Source of the DNA: Sphingomonas sp. TDK1
GTDB lineage: Bacteria > Pseudomonadota > Alphaproteobacteria > Sphingomonadales > Sphingomonadaceae
Length of the DNA stretch: 64,000 nt
Reading direction: 5' to 3'
Assembly (NCBI RefSeq): GCF_001650735.1
Contig: NZ_LXVY01000004.1
Span: forward strand, 205,537 to 269,536
A program made the translations under genes and the position numbers. Shown piece by piece: positions 36,591 to 44,905 of the stretch. The notes below the pieces were generated by a model. It did not search any database and was not told the DNA's origin. It worked only from the letters and a program-made list of their open reading frames with translations. Positions within the stretch are counted from its first letter, which is position 1; every line of letters starts with the position of its first letter.

Positions 36591-37925
36591 ATGCTGTGGT
36601 TTGAAGCTGTTGCCCCCATCCGGCAGAAGACGCTGGTCGCTTTCGGATCTGTCGCCGCCATCGTCCTGGCGACGGCGCTCGCCGCCGCGCTGTTGCCGGC
36701 CTGGTGGGGCATCGCCACAGCCTTTCTCGGTGCCGGCGGCGCGCTGCTGCTGGGGATGCGCTTCCGCAAGGCGATCTGCGATCCCTATGTGACCACCGTC
36801 GTCCGCATGGAGGCGCTGGCCGCCGGCGATCTCGACAGCGAGATCCGCTTCACCGACTATAAGGACTGTGTCGGCCGGCTAACCAAGGCAATGTTCACCT
36901 TCCGCGATGCCGCCGTGACCCAGCAGCAGATGGCCGCGCAGCAGACCGAGATCGTCCGCATCGTCGGCGAGCATCTCGGCGCGCTGGCGGCCGGCGACCT
37001 GACCCGCCCGATCACCGATCCGTTCCCCGCCGCCTATGAGGCGCTACGACTGAGCTACAACGAGACGCTGGACGCATTGGGCGCGGTGATCGGTGCCGTC
37101 TCCCTCAGCACCCAATCGATCCGTACCGGCTCGTTCGAGATCGCGGCCGCGTCCGAAGATCTGGCGCGTCGCACCGAAGGCAACGCCGCGAGCCTGGAAG
37201 AGACGTCCGCCGCGACCAGCGAGATGGCGGAGCGCCTGCGGGCCAGCGCCTCGGCGTCGCTCCAGACCGTCCAGAGCGCCGGCCAGGCGATCGCCACCGT
37301 CGCGGCCGGGCGCGGCATGGCGGAAGAGGCCGTTGCCGCGATGACCCTGGTGAGCGAAAGCGCGACGGGAATCGACAGCGTGATCGAGGGCCTCGACAAG
37401 ATCGCGTTCCAGACGCGCGTGCTAGCGATGAACGCCGCGGTCGAAGCAGGCCGCGCCGGCGAGGCGGGCCGCGGCTTCGCGGTAGTCGCCGATCTGGTCT
37501 CGGCGCTGGCGATGCGCGCCGAGGAAGAGGCGAAGCGCGCTCAGGAGCAGCTCACCGTCACCCAGACCGGCATCGTGTCCGCCGTCCAGGTCGTCCGCCG
37601 CGTCGATGGGGCGCTCGCCGATATCGCGGGCAACGTCCAGACGGTGCATGCCCTGGTCGAGCGCATGGCGACCGACAACCAGGCGCAGTCGTCCGCGATC
37701 ACCGAGATCAGCGCCGCGGTCGCGTCGATGGATCGCAGCACCCAGCAGAACGCCGCGATGGTCGAGCAGACCTCGGCGGCGGCGCGCAACCTGAGTTCGG
37801 AAGTGGCGATGCTGGCGGAAAACGCCGCGAAGTTCACCGTCGCCGAGCCGGACGTTGCGGCACGGCCGCCGGTGCTCCGCCCGACGCGCGGCAACCGCGC
37901 GCGCCCGGTCGCGCTCGCCGCCTGA
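36591..37925 (+). CDS. Methyl-accepting chemotaxis protein without a periplasmic domain
   Basis: A 444-residue chemoreceptor. Two membrane helices lie back to back (about residues 15-36 and 38-56), leaving no periplasmic ligand domain. HAMP-like regions follow (near 60-115 and 130-180), then a coiled-coil signalling domain with a hairpin tip KIAFQTRVLAMNAAVEAGRA and GEAGRGFAVVAD. The tip is less canonical than standard NLLALNAAVEAARA-type tips. Without a sensory domain it may sense membrane or internal signals. No other che genes are in the window. Confidence 0.88.
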   Translation: MLWFEAVAPIRQKTLVAFGSVAAIVLATALAAALLPAWWGIATAFLGAGGALLLGMRFRKAICDPYVTTVVRMEALAAGDLDSEIRFTDYKDCVGRLTKAMFTFRDAAVTQQQMAAQQTEIVRIVGEHLGALAAGDLTRPITDPFPAAYEALRLSYNETLDALGAVIGAVSLSTQSIRTGSFEIAAASEDLARRTEGNAASLEETSAATSEMAERLRASASASLQTVQSAGQAIATVAAGRGMAEEAVAAMTLVSESATGIDSVIEGLDKIAFQTRVLAMNAAVEAGRAGEAGRGFAVVADLVSALAMRAEEEAKRAQEQLTVTQTGIVSAVQVVRRVDGALADIAGNVQTVHALVERMATDNQAQSSAITEISAAVASMDRSTQQNAAMVEQTSAAARNLSSEVAMLAENAAKFTVAEPDVAARPPVLRPTRGNRARPVALAA

Positions 37926-37977
37926 GCATCATGGCCCCGCCGGCGCTGCGCGCACCCGCGGGGCTAGCGGCCCGACC

Positions 37978-39828
37978 TCAGCGCACCACCGGCAACGTCA
38001 CCGCAGAGCCGCCGCACACCCGCTGCGTCGCCTTGCGGTAATCCTCGGGTTTTGCCTTGTAGATGTTCGGCACAAAGGTCTGGGGGTTGCGGTCGATCAC
38101 CGGGAACCAGCTCGACTGGACCTGCACCATGATCCGGTGGCCCTTCTTGAACACATGATCGTGGTCGCGCAGCGGGAAGTCCCAGGCGGTCACCTGGTCC
38201 GGTACCAGCGGCGTCGCCTGCTCGAAGCTCTTCAGGTACCGGCCCCGACGGACCTCCATCGCAATCGGCAGCTCATAGCCGTTGAGGCCCTTGGCGTACG
38301 CGCCCAGCGCCGTCGGCGCCTTCTCATAGTCCTCCGGGAACACGTCGATCAGCTTGACCACGAAGTCGCTGTCGGTGCCGCTGGTCGAGGCCATCAGCTT
38401 GGCGGTGACCTGGCCAGTGACGGTCAGGTCGTTCTCCAGCGGCGCGGAGACGTAGCTGAGCACGTCCGGCCGGTCGTCGACGAAGCGCTGGTCTTCCGCC
38501 TCCCACCAGCGCCAGTCGGGCGTGGCATAGGTGGCGGACATCGGTCGCGGGCGGAACGGCACCGGGCGGGCGGGGTCGCTCACATAGTCGCGGCAGCCCT
38601 CCCCTTGCGCGGGTGCGGTGAAGCTGAGCGCGCCATCCGCATGCAGATAGAGGTTGGTCGCCTGTGCGTTGGCGAGCGGGTATTTCTGGTAGGTCTTCCA
38701 CTGCCAGGAACCCGACTGGAAGCTCTTCAGCGCAAAGTCGGGCTTGGTGCCGGTGCCGTGCAGCCAATAGGCGAAGAAGGGCGCTTCGATCTGCTCGATG
38801 AACTGGGTGCCGCTGTCGACGCCGAACGAAATCCGCCCCAGGCTGTTCGCGGGGGTATGCCAAGTGCCGTGCGCCCAGGGCCCGGCGACCATCAGGGCAA
38901 GCGTGTTCGGATCGTTGGCGCGCTGCTTTTCCCAGATCTTCCAGCTGCCCCAGGGATCCTCCTGGTCCCAATAGCCCGCGACGTTGAGCGTCGGCACGGT
39001 CGTCTTGCCGAGCGCGTTCGACCAGACCTGCTTCTTCCAATGATCGTCATAGTCGGGATGCTCGATCATCTCGCGGTAGCGGGGCGCCCGGCCCTTGAAG
39101 TATTTCTTCTCGATCTCGTCGGGCGAGCCGGCGTGCAGGAACCAGTCATACGTGTCGTAGCGATCGTAGAGGCTGATGCCCTCGTTCGTCGTCTTGTCGG
39201 CCTGCAACCCGTTCACCCAGTCGCTGGCATAGGTCAGCCGCATCGCGCCCCAGCGGTGGAGATCGTCGTTCTTCCAGTAATCGATCCACGCGGCCTGCGG
39301 GCTGGTCGCCTTCAGCGCCGGGTGCGGCTTGGCGAGCGCGATCGCCGCGGTGAAGCCGGGATAGGAGACGCCCCACATGCCGACCTTGCCGTTGTTGGGT
39401 TTCACGTTCTTCACCAGCCAGTCGATCGAATCATAGGCATCGGTGGCCTCATCGACCGCGCCCTTGCCGGTCTTCACCTCGGTGGAGAGGGTGAACGGTC
39501 CGCCTTCGGACTTGAAGCGGCCGCGCATGTCCTGAAATACGAAGATATAGCCGTCGCGCACCAGCGGCGCCCAGCTGTTCGGCACGCGCCCCGGCGCGGC
39601 GTCGGGCGAGCCATAGGGGCTGCGCTGGAACAGGATCGGCAGCGGGCCCGTGGCGCCCTTGGGCCGCAGGATGACGGTGTGGAGCTTCACCCCGTCGCGC
39701 ATCGGGACCATCGCCTCCTCGAAGGTGAAGGGCGCCTCGCCGACGGCCGGAGACTGCTGGGGCGGCGCGGCGGCCGCGAGAGGCGCGGCAAGCGCCGCGA
39801 GTGCTACGGTAACCAGCCAATGCCGCAT
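37978..39828 (-). CDS. CocE/NonD-family secreted acyl hydrolase
   Basis: A 616-residue protein with a signal peptide (about 1-20) and the X-Pro dipeptidyl-peptidase/CocE fold. The nucleophile motif is GMWGVSYPGFTAAIA (GxSYxG). RDGVKLHTVILRPKG near the N-terminus is typical of the family. The C-terminal jellyroll domain is also present (YVSAPLENDLTVTGQVTAKL). These enzymes hydrolyse amide or ester bonds, for example alpha-amino acid esters, beta-lactam side chains or glutaryl groups. The substrate is unknown. It lies downstream of glpX on the same strand, beyond a terminator hairpin. Confidence 0.9.
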   Translation of the reverse strand: MRHWLVTVALAALAAPLAAAAPPQQSPAVGEAPFTFEEAMVPMRDGVKLHTVILRPKGATGPLPILFQRSPYGSPDAAPGRVPNSWAPLVRDGYIFVFQDMRGRFKSEGGPFTLSTEVKTGKGAVDEATDAYDSIDWLVKNVKPNNGKVGMWGVSYPGFTAAIALAKPHPALKATSPQAAWIDYWKNDDLHRWGAMRLTYASDWVNGLQADKTTNEGISLYDRYDTYDWFLHAGSPDEIEKKYFKGRAPRYREMIEHPDYDDHWKKQVWSNALGKTTVPTLNVAGYWDQEDPWGSWKIWEKQRANDPNTLALMVAGPWAHGTWHTPANSLGRISFGVDSGTQFIEQIEAPFFAYWLHGTGTKPDFALKSFQSGSWQWKTYQKYPLANAQATNLYLHADGALSFTAPAQGEGCRDYVSDPARPVPFRPRPMSATYATPDWRWWEAEDQRFVDDRPDVLSYVSAPLENDLTVTGQVTAKLMASTSGTDSDFVVKLIDVFPEDYEKAPTALGAYAKGLNGYELPIAMEVRRGRYLKSFEQATPLVPDQVTAWDFPLRDHDHVFKKGHRIMVQVQSSWFPVIDRNPQTFVPNIYKAKPEDYRKATQRVCGGSAVTLPVVR

Positions 39829-39870
39829 GTTCGTCCATCCCCCCCGAAAAGCGAGGGTGACTTAGTGCGA

Positions 39871-39904
39871 CAAGACGCCGCCGGGATCAAGCGGCGGCGT
39901 CTTG
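39871..39904 (-). terminator. Terminator hairpin after glpX
   Basis: CAAGACGCCGCC (39871-39882) pairs perfectly with GGCGGCGTCTTG (39893-39904) around a 10-base loop. It lies 9 bases after the glpX stop on the minus strand, and a TTG follows the stem on that strand. This is a good stop for glpX. Confidence 0.75.
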
Positions 39905-39912
39905 GTCCTGCG

Positions 39913-40881
39913 TCAGTCGACGCGGTGTTCGCCCTTCACCCAGCGCACCGTGCCCGAGCTGGCGCGCATCACCACGCTCTCGGTGGTCATCTTGCCGCGC
40001 ACCCGCTTCACGCCCGCGAGCAGCGAGCCGTCGGTCACGCCGGTTGCCGCGAAGATGCAGTCGCCCTTGGCGAGTTCGTCCAGCGAGTAGATCTTGTCCA
40101 GATCCTCGATGCCCCACTTGGCTGCACGCGCACGCTCGTCCTCGTTGCGGAACACGAGGCGGCCCTGGAACTGCCCGCCGACGCAGCGCAGCGCCGCACA
40201 GGCGAGCACGCCCTCGGGCGCGCCGCCCTGGCCCATATAGACGTCGATGGTGGTGTCGGGATCGCTGGTCGCGATCACGCCGGCGACGTCGCCGTCCGGA
40301 ATCAGCATGATGCCGCAGCCGATGCCGCGCAGTTCGGCGATCAGCTTTTCGTGACGCGGGCGATCGAGCACGCAGGCGATGATCTCGCTGGGCTTCACGC
40401 CCTTGGCGGCGGCGATCGCCTCCACATTCTCGGTCGGCGTCTTGTTGAGATCGATCACGCCCTGCGGATAGCCGGGGCCGACCGCGATCTTGTCCATGTA
40501 CACGTCGGGGGCGTTGAGCAGGTTGCCCTCTTCCGCCACCGCCAGCACCGCCAGCGCGTTCGGGCCGGCCTTGGCCGTGATCGTGGTGCCTTCGAGCGGA
40601 TCGAGCGCGATGTCGATCTTCGGGCCCTTGCCGATCGCGGATCCCACCTTCTCGCCGATATAGAGCATCGGCGCCTCGTCGCGCTCGCCCTCCCCGATGA
40701 CCACGGTGCCGTCCATGTAGAGCTGGTTCAGCGCCTCGCGCATCGCCTCGACGGCGGCGGCATCGGCGGCCTTCTCGTCGCCCCGGCCGATCAGGCTGGA
40801 GGCTGCAATCGCCGCGGCTTCGGTGACGCGCACCATTTCGAGCACGAGGACACGGTCGAGGACATGGCTTGCGTTCGGCAT
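39913..40881 (-). CDS. glpX: Class II fructose-1,6-bisphosphatase
   Basis: A 322-residue GlpX-type phosphatase that converts fructose 1,6-bisphosphate to fructose 6-phosphate in gluconeogenesis; some homologues also act on sedoheptulose bisphosphate. Motifs: VIGEGERDEAPMLYIG and the lithium-sensitive phosphatase core DIALDPLEGTTITA, then CVLDRPRHEKL. The ATG at 40881 is used; an upstream in-frame start would add residues not seen in homologues. In many alphaproteobacteria glpX directly follows hom; here they are separated by two plus-strand genes. Confidence 0.95.
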   Translation of the reverse strand: MPNASHVLDRVLVLEMVRVTEAAAIAASSLIGRGDEKAADAAAVEAMREALNQLYMDGTVVIGEGERDEAPMLYIGEKVGSAIGKGPKIDIALDPLEGTTITAKAGPNALAVLAVAEEGNLLNAPDVYMDKIAVGPGYPQGVIDLNKTPTENVEAIAAAKGVKPSEIIACVLDRPRHEKLIAELRGIGCGIMLIPDGDVAGVIATSDPDTTIDVYMGQGGAPEGVLACAALRCVGGQFQGRLVFRNEDERARAAKWGIEDLDKIYSLDELAKGDCIFAATGVTDGSLLAGVKRVRGKMTTESVVMRASSGTVRWVKGEHRVD

Positions 40882-41039
40882 CGCTTGGGGATTCCCTTTT
40901 CGATTTGTGCGTTGCGATAGGGGGCCCATCTCCCCCTGTCGAGCAGTGCTAGCGTTGTCAGCAAATCTTGCAAAAGGACTTTAGTGATTTGCGGAGAAGT
41001 TTGCGCTAGAGTTGCGTGAAATCGTGGGGGGCCGACACG

Positions 41040-41393
41040 ATGTTGCTGCCTTTGATGCTGATTGCTCAACAAAGTGCCGTGTCGACCATATTGGCCGACT
41101 ATCATTCGCGCACCCAGGCGGAAATTCCGTGCCGCGCGCCGAACGATCAGGGCGAGATCGTCGTCTGCTCGCGGCGCGAGGCCGATCGGTATCGCGTCCC
41201 CTTTGTCTCGCCGGATCTCAGCCGCGACTCGGATGCCGCGCGCCTCAACCGGCTGATCGGCGATCCCGTGCAGCAGGGTTTCACCCCCTGCGGCGAAGGC
41301 GCGTTTACGGTGCGGTGCGGCAAGGTCGGCGTCACCGCCACCGTCGGCTTCGACGGCAAGGTGAAGATGCAGCAGCGCGAGCTCGCGCCATGA
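41040..41393 (+). CDS. Small cysteine-containing protein, first of a pair
   Basis: A 117-residue protein. The start MLLPLMLIAQQSAV is short and hydrophobic, like a weak signal peptide. The mature part has four cysteines, with IPCRAPNDQGEIVVC and RREADRYRVP recalling a motif seen in other small sphingomonad proteins. Function is unknown. It lies with the next gene on the plus strand between hom and glpX, which are both on the minus strand. Confidence 0.65.
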   Translation: MLLPLMLIAQQSAVSTILADYHSRTQAEIPCRAPNDQGEIVVCSRREADRYRVPFVSPDLSRDSDAARLNRLIGDPVQQGFTPCGEGAFTVRCGKVGVTATVGFDGKVKMQQRELAP

Positions 41394-41472
41394 CCTGCAC
41401 CAAATGCCTGCACGCCTGCGCAACCAGCTGCGTTTCGGCGCGTTGCTTGGCCGGGACACAACAGGAGGGCAT

Positions 41473-41802
41473 ATGTTGTTGATCGCATTGGCGCTCCAGA
41501 GCGCTACCATGGCCGGCGCCATCAGCGCTGCGGAAGCGACGCGGTCGCGGATCGTCCGCGCGACGCTCAAGCGCTCGGCGCGCCCGCGACCCGAGGCGTC
41601 CCCGCTGATCAGCACCTGCGATGTGGAGCGCGACTGCGGCACGCGCGCCGCCCGCAATCGCTTTCGCCTGACCGACGCACGCGAGCCGGTGATCGATCGC
41701 CGGCTGGAGATGATCCGGGCGGCCGAAGGCCCGAGCTGCAACCGCACCGGCATGCCGGTCTGCCCGGGCAGCGGCCGACGCCTGCTCAAGTTGGCCTACT
41801 GA
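41473..41802 (+). CDS. Small cysteine-containing protein, second of a pair
   Basis: A 109-residue protein with a clear ribosome site (CAGGAGGG) and the start MLLIALALQSATMAG, which resembles the previous gene's N-terminus. Four cysteines are present (ISTCDVERDCGTRAA and CNRTGMPVCPG), suggesting disulfides outside the cytoplasm. No family is recognised. The next gene, hom, converges with it 16 bases away. Confidence 0.68.
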   Translation: MLLIALALQSATMAGAISAAEATRSRIVRATLKRSARPRPEASPLISTCDVERDCGTRAARNRFRLTDAREPVIDRRLEMIRAAEGPSCNRTGMPVCPGSGRRLLKLAY

Positions 41803-41818
41803 CCGCCGCGCGCGCGGC

Positions 41819-43111
41819 TCACGCGTCGAGAATGTGCATCCACATCGGCTCGCTGGTGAGGCTCTGCGACCCCCGCAGCTTTTCCAGCGCCTGGGCGATA
41901 CTCCGTTCCGGCGCCTCGTGCGTGACGATGGCGACCAGCGCGCTGCCGTCCGGGCTCACGCCGCGCTGGATCAGGCTTTCGATCGAGACCCCGGCATCGC
42001 GCATCGCCGCCGCGATCTCGGCCAGCACGCCGACCCGATCGGCAACGGTGAAGCGCACATAGGAGCGGCCACGGCGCTCCCCGCTGTCCGCTGCGGTCTG
42101 CGCGACGAGCGCGGTCGCCGGCATGGCATAAGGCGGGCCGAACTCGCCACGCGCGATATCGATCAGGTCCGCGACCACCGCGCTGGCGGTAGGCCCATCG
42201 CCGGCGCCCGCCCCCTGGAACAGCAGCCGGCCGACGAAATTGCCTTCCGCCACCACCGCGTTGGTCGACCCGGTGACGTGCGCCAGCGGGTGGCTGAGCG
42301 GCACGAGATGCGCATGGACGCGCTGGAACAGCCCGTGCGGCCCCGCATCGGCGATACCGAGCAGACGCACGCGGTAGCCGAGCGTCGCCGCCTCCGCGAT
42401 GTCGGCCGCGAGGATGTGGCGGATGCCGCTTGCCTTGAGATCGCCAAATGCCGGCTGGGTGCCGAAGGCGAGGCTGGCAAGGATCGACAGCTTGTGCGCC
42501 GCGTCGATGCCGTCGATGTCGAAGGTGGGATCGGCCTCGGCATAGCCCAGCGCCTGCGCCTCGGCGAGGATCTCGGCGAAGTCGCGACCCTCGGCTTCCA
42601 TCTTGGACAGGATGAAATTGCAGGTGCCGTTGAGGATGCCATAGACACGACCGATCGCGTTGGCCGCCGCGCCTTCCCGAAGGCCCTTGATCACCGGCAC
42701 GCCGCCGGCCACCGCCGCTTCAAACTTCAGCGCGACCTTCGCGCCTTCCGCGGCTTCGGCAAGTTCAAGGCCGTGGTGCGCGATCATCGCCTTGTTGGCA
42801 GTGACGAAGCTCTTCTTGGCACCGAGGGCCGCGCGCGCCAGCGCCAGCGCCGGACCATCCGATCCGCCGACCAGCTCCACCACCACGTCCGCATTGGCAT
42901 GGCGGGCGAGCTCGACGGGATCGTCGACCCAGTCGAAGCGGGAAAGATCGATGCCGCGATCCTTGCTGCGATCCCGGGCGGAGACGGCGACGACCTCGAT
43001 CGGGCGGCCCGCGCGGCGGCTGATCAGCTCGGCATTGGCGTCGAGCAGGCGAATCACGCCGCCGCCCACGGTTCCGAGCCCCGCCAGTGCCACGCGCAAC
43101 GCTTCCGCCAT
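41819..43111 (-). CDS. hom: Homoserine dehydrogenase
   Basis: A 430-residue NAD(P)-dependent enzyme that reduces aspartate semialdehyde to homoserine on the way to threonine, methionine and isoleucine. The N-terminal dinucleotide-binding motif is VALAGLGTVGGGVIRLL; the catalytic core has VTANKAMIAHHG, NGTCNFILSKMEAEG and YAEADPTFDIDGIDAAHK. A C-terminal ACT domain (about 350-425, YVRFTVADRVGVLAEIAA) suggests feedback control by threonine. A tandem GAGG ribosome site precedes the ATG at 43111. Confidence 0.96.
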   Translation of the reverse strand: MAEALRVALAGLGTVGGGVIRLLDANAELISRRAGRPIEVVAVSARDRSKDRGIDLSRFDWVDDPVELARHANADVVVELVGGSDGPALALARAALGAKKSFVTANKAMIAHHGLELAEAAEGAKVALKFEAAVAGGVPVIKGLREGAAANAIGRVYGILNGTCNFILSKMEAEGRDFAEILAEAQALGYAEADPTFDIDGIDAAHKLSILASLAFGTQPAFGDLKASGIRHILAADIAEAATLGYRVRLLGIADAGPHGLFQRVHAHLVPLSHPLAHVTGSTNAVVAEGNFVGRLLFQGAGAGDGPTASAVVADLIDIARGEFGPPYAMPATALVAQTAADSGERRGRSYVRFTVADRVGVLAEIAAAMRDAGVSIESLIQRGVSPDGSALVAIVTHEAPERSIAQALEKLRGSQSLTSEPMWMHILDA

Positions 43112-43139
43112 TCCTCGTTCCTCTTGAATTCATATGACA

Positions 43140-43176
43140 AGGCGGCGGCCGAGCGCTTCTCGCCCTGCCGCCGCCT
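43140..43176 (-). terminator. Possible terminator after the IPNS-like gene
   Basis: AGGCGGCGGC (43140-43149) pairs with GCCGCCGCCT (43167-43176) around a 17-base loop, between the oxygenase stop and hom. Only TTGT follows on the minus strand, so termination is possible but weak. Confidence 0.4.
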
Positions 43177-43249
43177 GTCCGTCCCTAGCGCCTTCCCTTC
43201 ACAGAAGGAAAGACAGATTTTGTCGCGGCGACATGCCGCCACGCGCTGA

Positions 43250-44200
43250 TTATTTCTTGATCAGGCCGATTTCGACCAACCGCTCGTGCAGGTAGCCATG
43301 GGCGGTGATCGGCTCGGGATAGCGGTTCGGGTTCTCGGCGCTGATGCAGCCGGGCAGCGTCTCGATCAGGAAATCGGGTGCCGGGTGCAGGAAGAACGGC
43401 ATCGAGTAGCGCGAATGGCCGCGGCGCTCCGCCGGCGGATTGACGACGCGGTGCGTGGTCGAGGGCAGGACGTGGTTGGTCAGGCGTTGCAGCATGTCGC
43501 CGACATTGATCACCATCGCGCCTTCGGGCGGCTTTACCGCCAGCCACTTTCCGTCGCGATCGAGCAGCTCCAGACCCGCTTCCTCGGCGCCGAGCAACAG
43601 GGTGATGAGGTTGATGTCCTCATGCGCGCCCGCGCGCACTTCGGGCGCATCGGCATCGACCGGCGGATAATGGAGCAGGCGCAGCACGGAGTTGCCGTCC
43701 TTCACTGCCGTGTCGAACCAGTCGGGTGCGAGGCCGAGATAGCGCGCGACCGCCGAGAGCAGCTGGTCCCCCGCGGTGTCGAAGGCGGTGAACAGCTCGA
43801 CGAATGTCTCGCGAAAGCCCTCGGGCTGGGTCGGCCAGATATTCGGCGCCATGACGTCGCCATAGCGGTGCCCGGCAGCCAGTTCGCGACCGATGTGCCA
43901 GAATTCCTTGAGGTCGACATGGGTTGCGCCCTTGGCGATCTCGGTCTTGAACGGGGTATAGCCACGCGCACCGCCGCCGCCGGCGAGGAAATAGCCGCGC
44001 TTTTCCGCTTCCGGCAGGTCGAAGAACGCCTTGGTGAGCGTCCAGGCGCGGTCAATCAGTTCCTGCGGCACGCCGTGATCGCGCACCACCGCAAAGCCGA
44101 AGCGCTGGAACGACTGGCCGAACGCCTGGGCGAAGCCCTCGGGATCGTCTGCCTGCGCCTTCAGCGACAGCACCGGGATTTCGGTGAGAGTGTCCAACAT
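43250..44200 (-). CDS. Isopenicillin N synthase-like 2OG/Fe(II) oxygenase
   Basis: A 316-residue member of the IPNS/2-oxoglutarate oxygenase superfamily. The N-terminal DIOX_N part (FAVVRDHGVPQELID, PEAEKRGYFLAGG) is followed by the jellyroll with the iron ligands AHEDINLITLLLG (HxD), HVLPSTTHRVVNP (distal His) and RYSMPFFLHP (Arg for the co-substrate). Members hydroxylate or desaturate amino acids and secondary metabolites; the substrate is unknown and there are no biosynthetic neighbours. Start is the ATG at 44200. Confidence 0.88.
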   Translation of the reverse strand: MLDTLTEIPVLSLKAQADDPEGFAQAFGQSFQRFGFAVVRDHGVPQELIDRAWTLTKAFFDLPEAEKRGYFLAGGGGARGYTPFKTEIAKGATHVDLKEFWHIGRELAAGHRYGDVMAPNIWPTQPEGFRETFVELFTAFDTAGDQLLSAVARYLGLAPDWFDTAVKDGNSVLRLLHYPPVDADAPEVRAGAHEDINLITLLLGAEEAGLELLDRDGKWLAVKPPEGAMVINVGDMLQRLTNHVLPSTTHRVVNPPAERRGHSRYSMPFFLHPAPDFLIETLPGCISAENPNRYPEPITAHGYLHERLVEIGLIKK

Positions 44201-44302
44201 GATAGTCTCCGAACGCAAAAGCGGGCCGTTAGTCGTGCCCCCGCCGACTTCACAAGCCTGGGAAGATTCCCAATGGCCCGGCCGTCTGTGCCGATACCGG
44301 GA

Positions 44303-44800
44303 TCAGCGGCCGACCTGCATCAGCCCCTTGGTCTTGCCGTCCCCGGCTGCGCTCAGCTGCAGCGCGAAGGGCTGGCCGTCATCGGTGGTGCCGATCAGGT
44401 TATCGTCCTTGGTGGTCACCTTGAAGCCCTGCTTGGTCATGTTGTCGCGGAACCAGTCGCGAACGACGGTCGGCGCAGCCGGGCTCTCGAACTCGACGAT
44501 CACCTCGCCATCCTTCTCGCCGCTCTTGTCTCCGCCCTTGTCGTTGACCTTGAGGTTCTTCAGCGTCGATCCCGGATAGAGGGTCACGCCGTCGATATCG
44601 AAATTCTTGGCGTCGAGCGGCATCTTGGGCAGCGTGATCGACCCCTGGATGCCCGGCGCCTTGATCTGGATGCGGCCATTGGCGTCGGTGGAGATGACGC
44701 TGTTGCCGTCGGTATCGTTGCCGTCGAAGTTGATGTTCGCGCTGCCATGGCACCCGGCAAGGGCAATCGGCAGCAACAGCGGTAGGAAAAGGCGATTCAT
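44303..44800 (-). CDS. Lipoprotein, function unknown
   Basis: A 165-residue lipoprotein: signal MNRLFLPLLLPIALAGC with the lipobox cysteine at residue 17. The mature part begins Asn/Asp-rich (SANINFDGNDTDGNSV), then IQIKAPGIQGSITLPKMPL. It ends with a compact domain (DGVTLYPGSTLKNLKV, VVRDWFRDNMTKQGFKV). No family is recognised. It is transcribed on its own and is divergent from the MFS gene. Confidence 0.75.
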   Translation of the reverse strand: MNRLFLPLLLPIALAGCHGSANINFDGNDTDGNSVISTDANGRIQIKAPGIQGSITLPKMPLDAKNFDIDGVTLYPGSTLKNLKVNDKGGDKSGEKDGEVIVEFESPAAPTVVRDWFRDNMTKQGFKVTTKDDNLIGTTDDGQPFALQLSAAGDGKTKGLMQVGR

Positions 44801-44905
44801 CGGGGCGGCTCCTGCGGCGGTTCCACCCCGCAATGTTGGTGCGCGGGCACCCACGTCAACCTGAAAAAGGGTGACGTAGCGAAAGGCTTGGGCCATTGGC
44901 GGGCC

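Noticed and set aside
37855..40920. A 1021-codon plus-strand frame over the CocE and glpX genes
   Set aside because: Antisense shadow of two genes with clear catalytic motifs.
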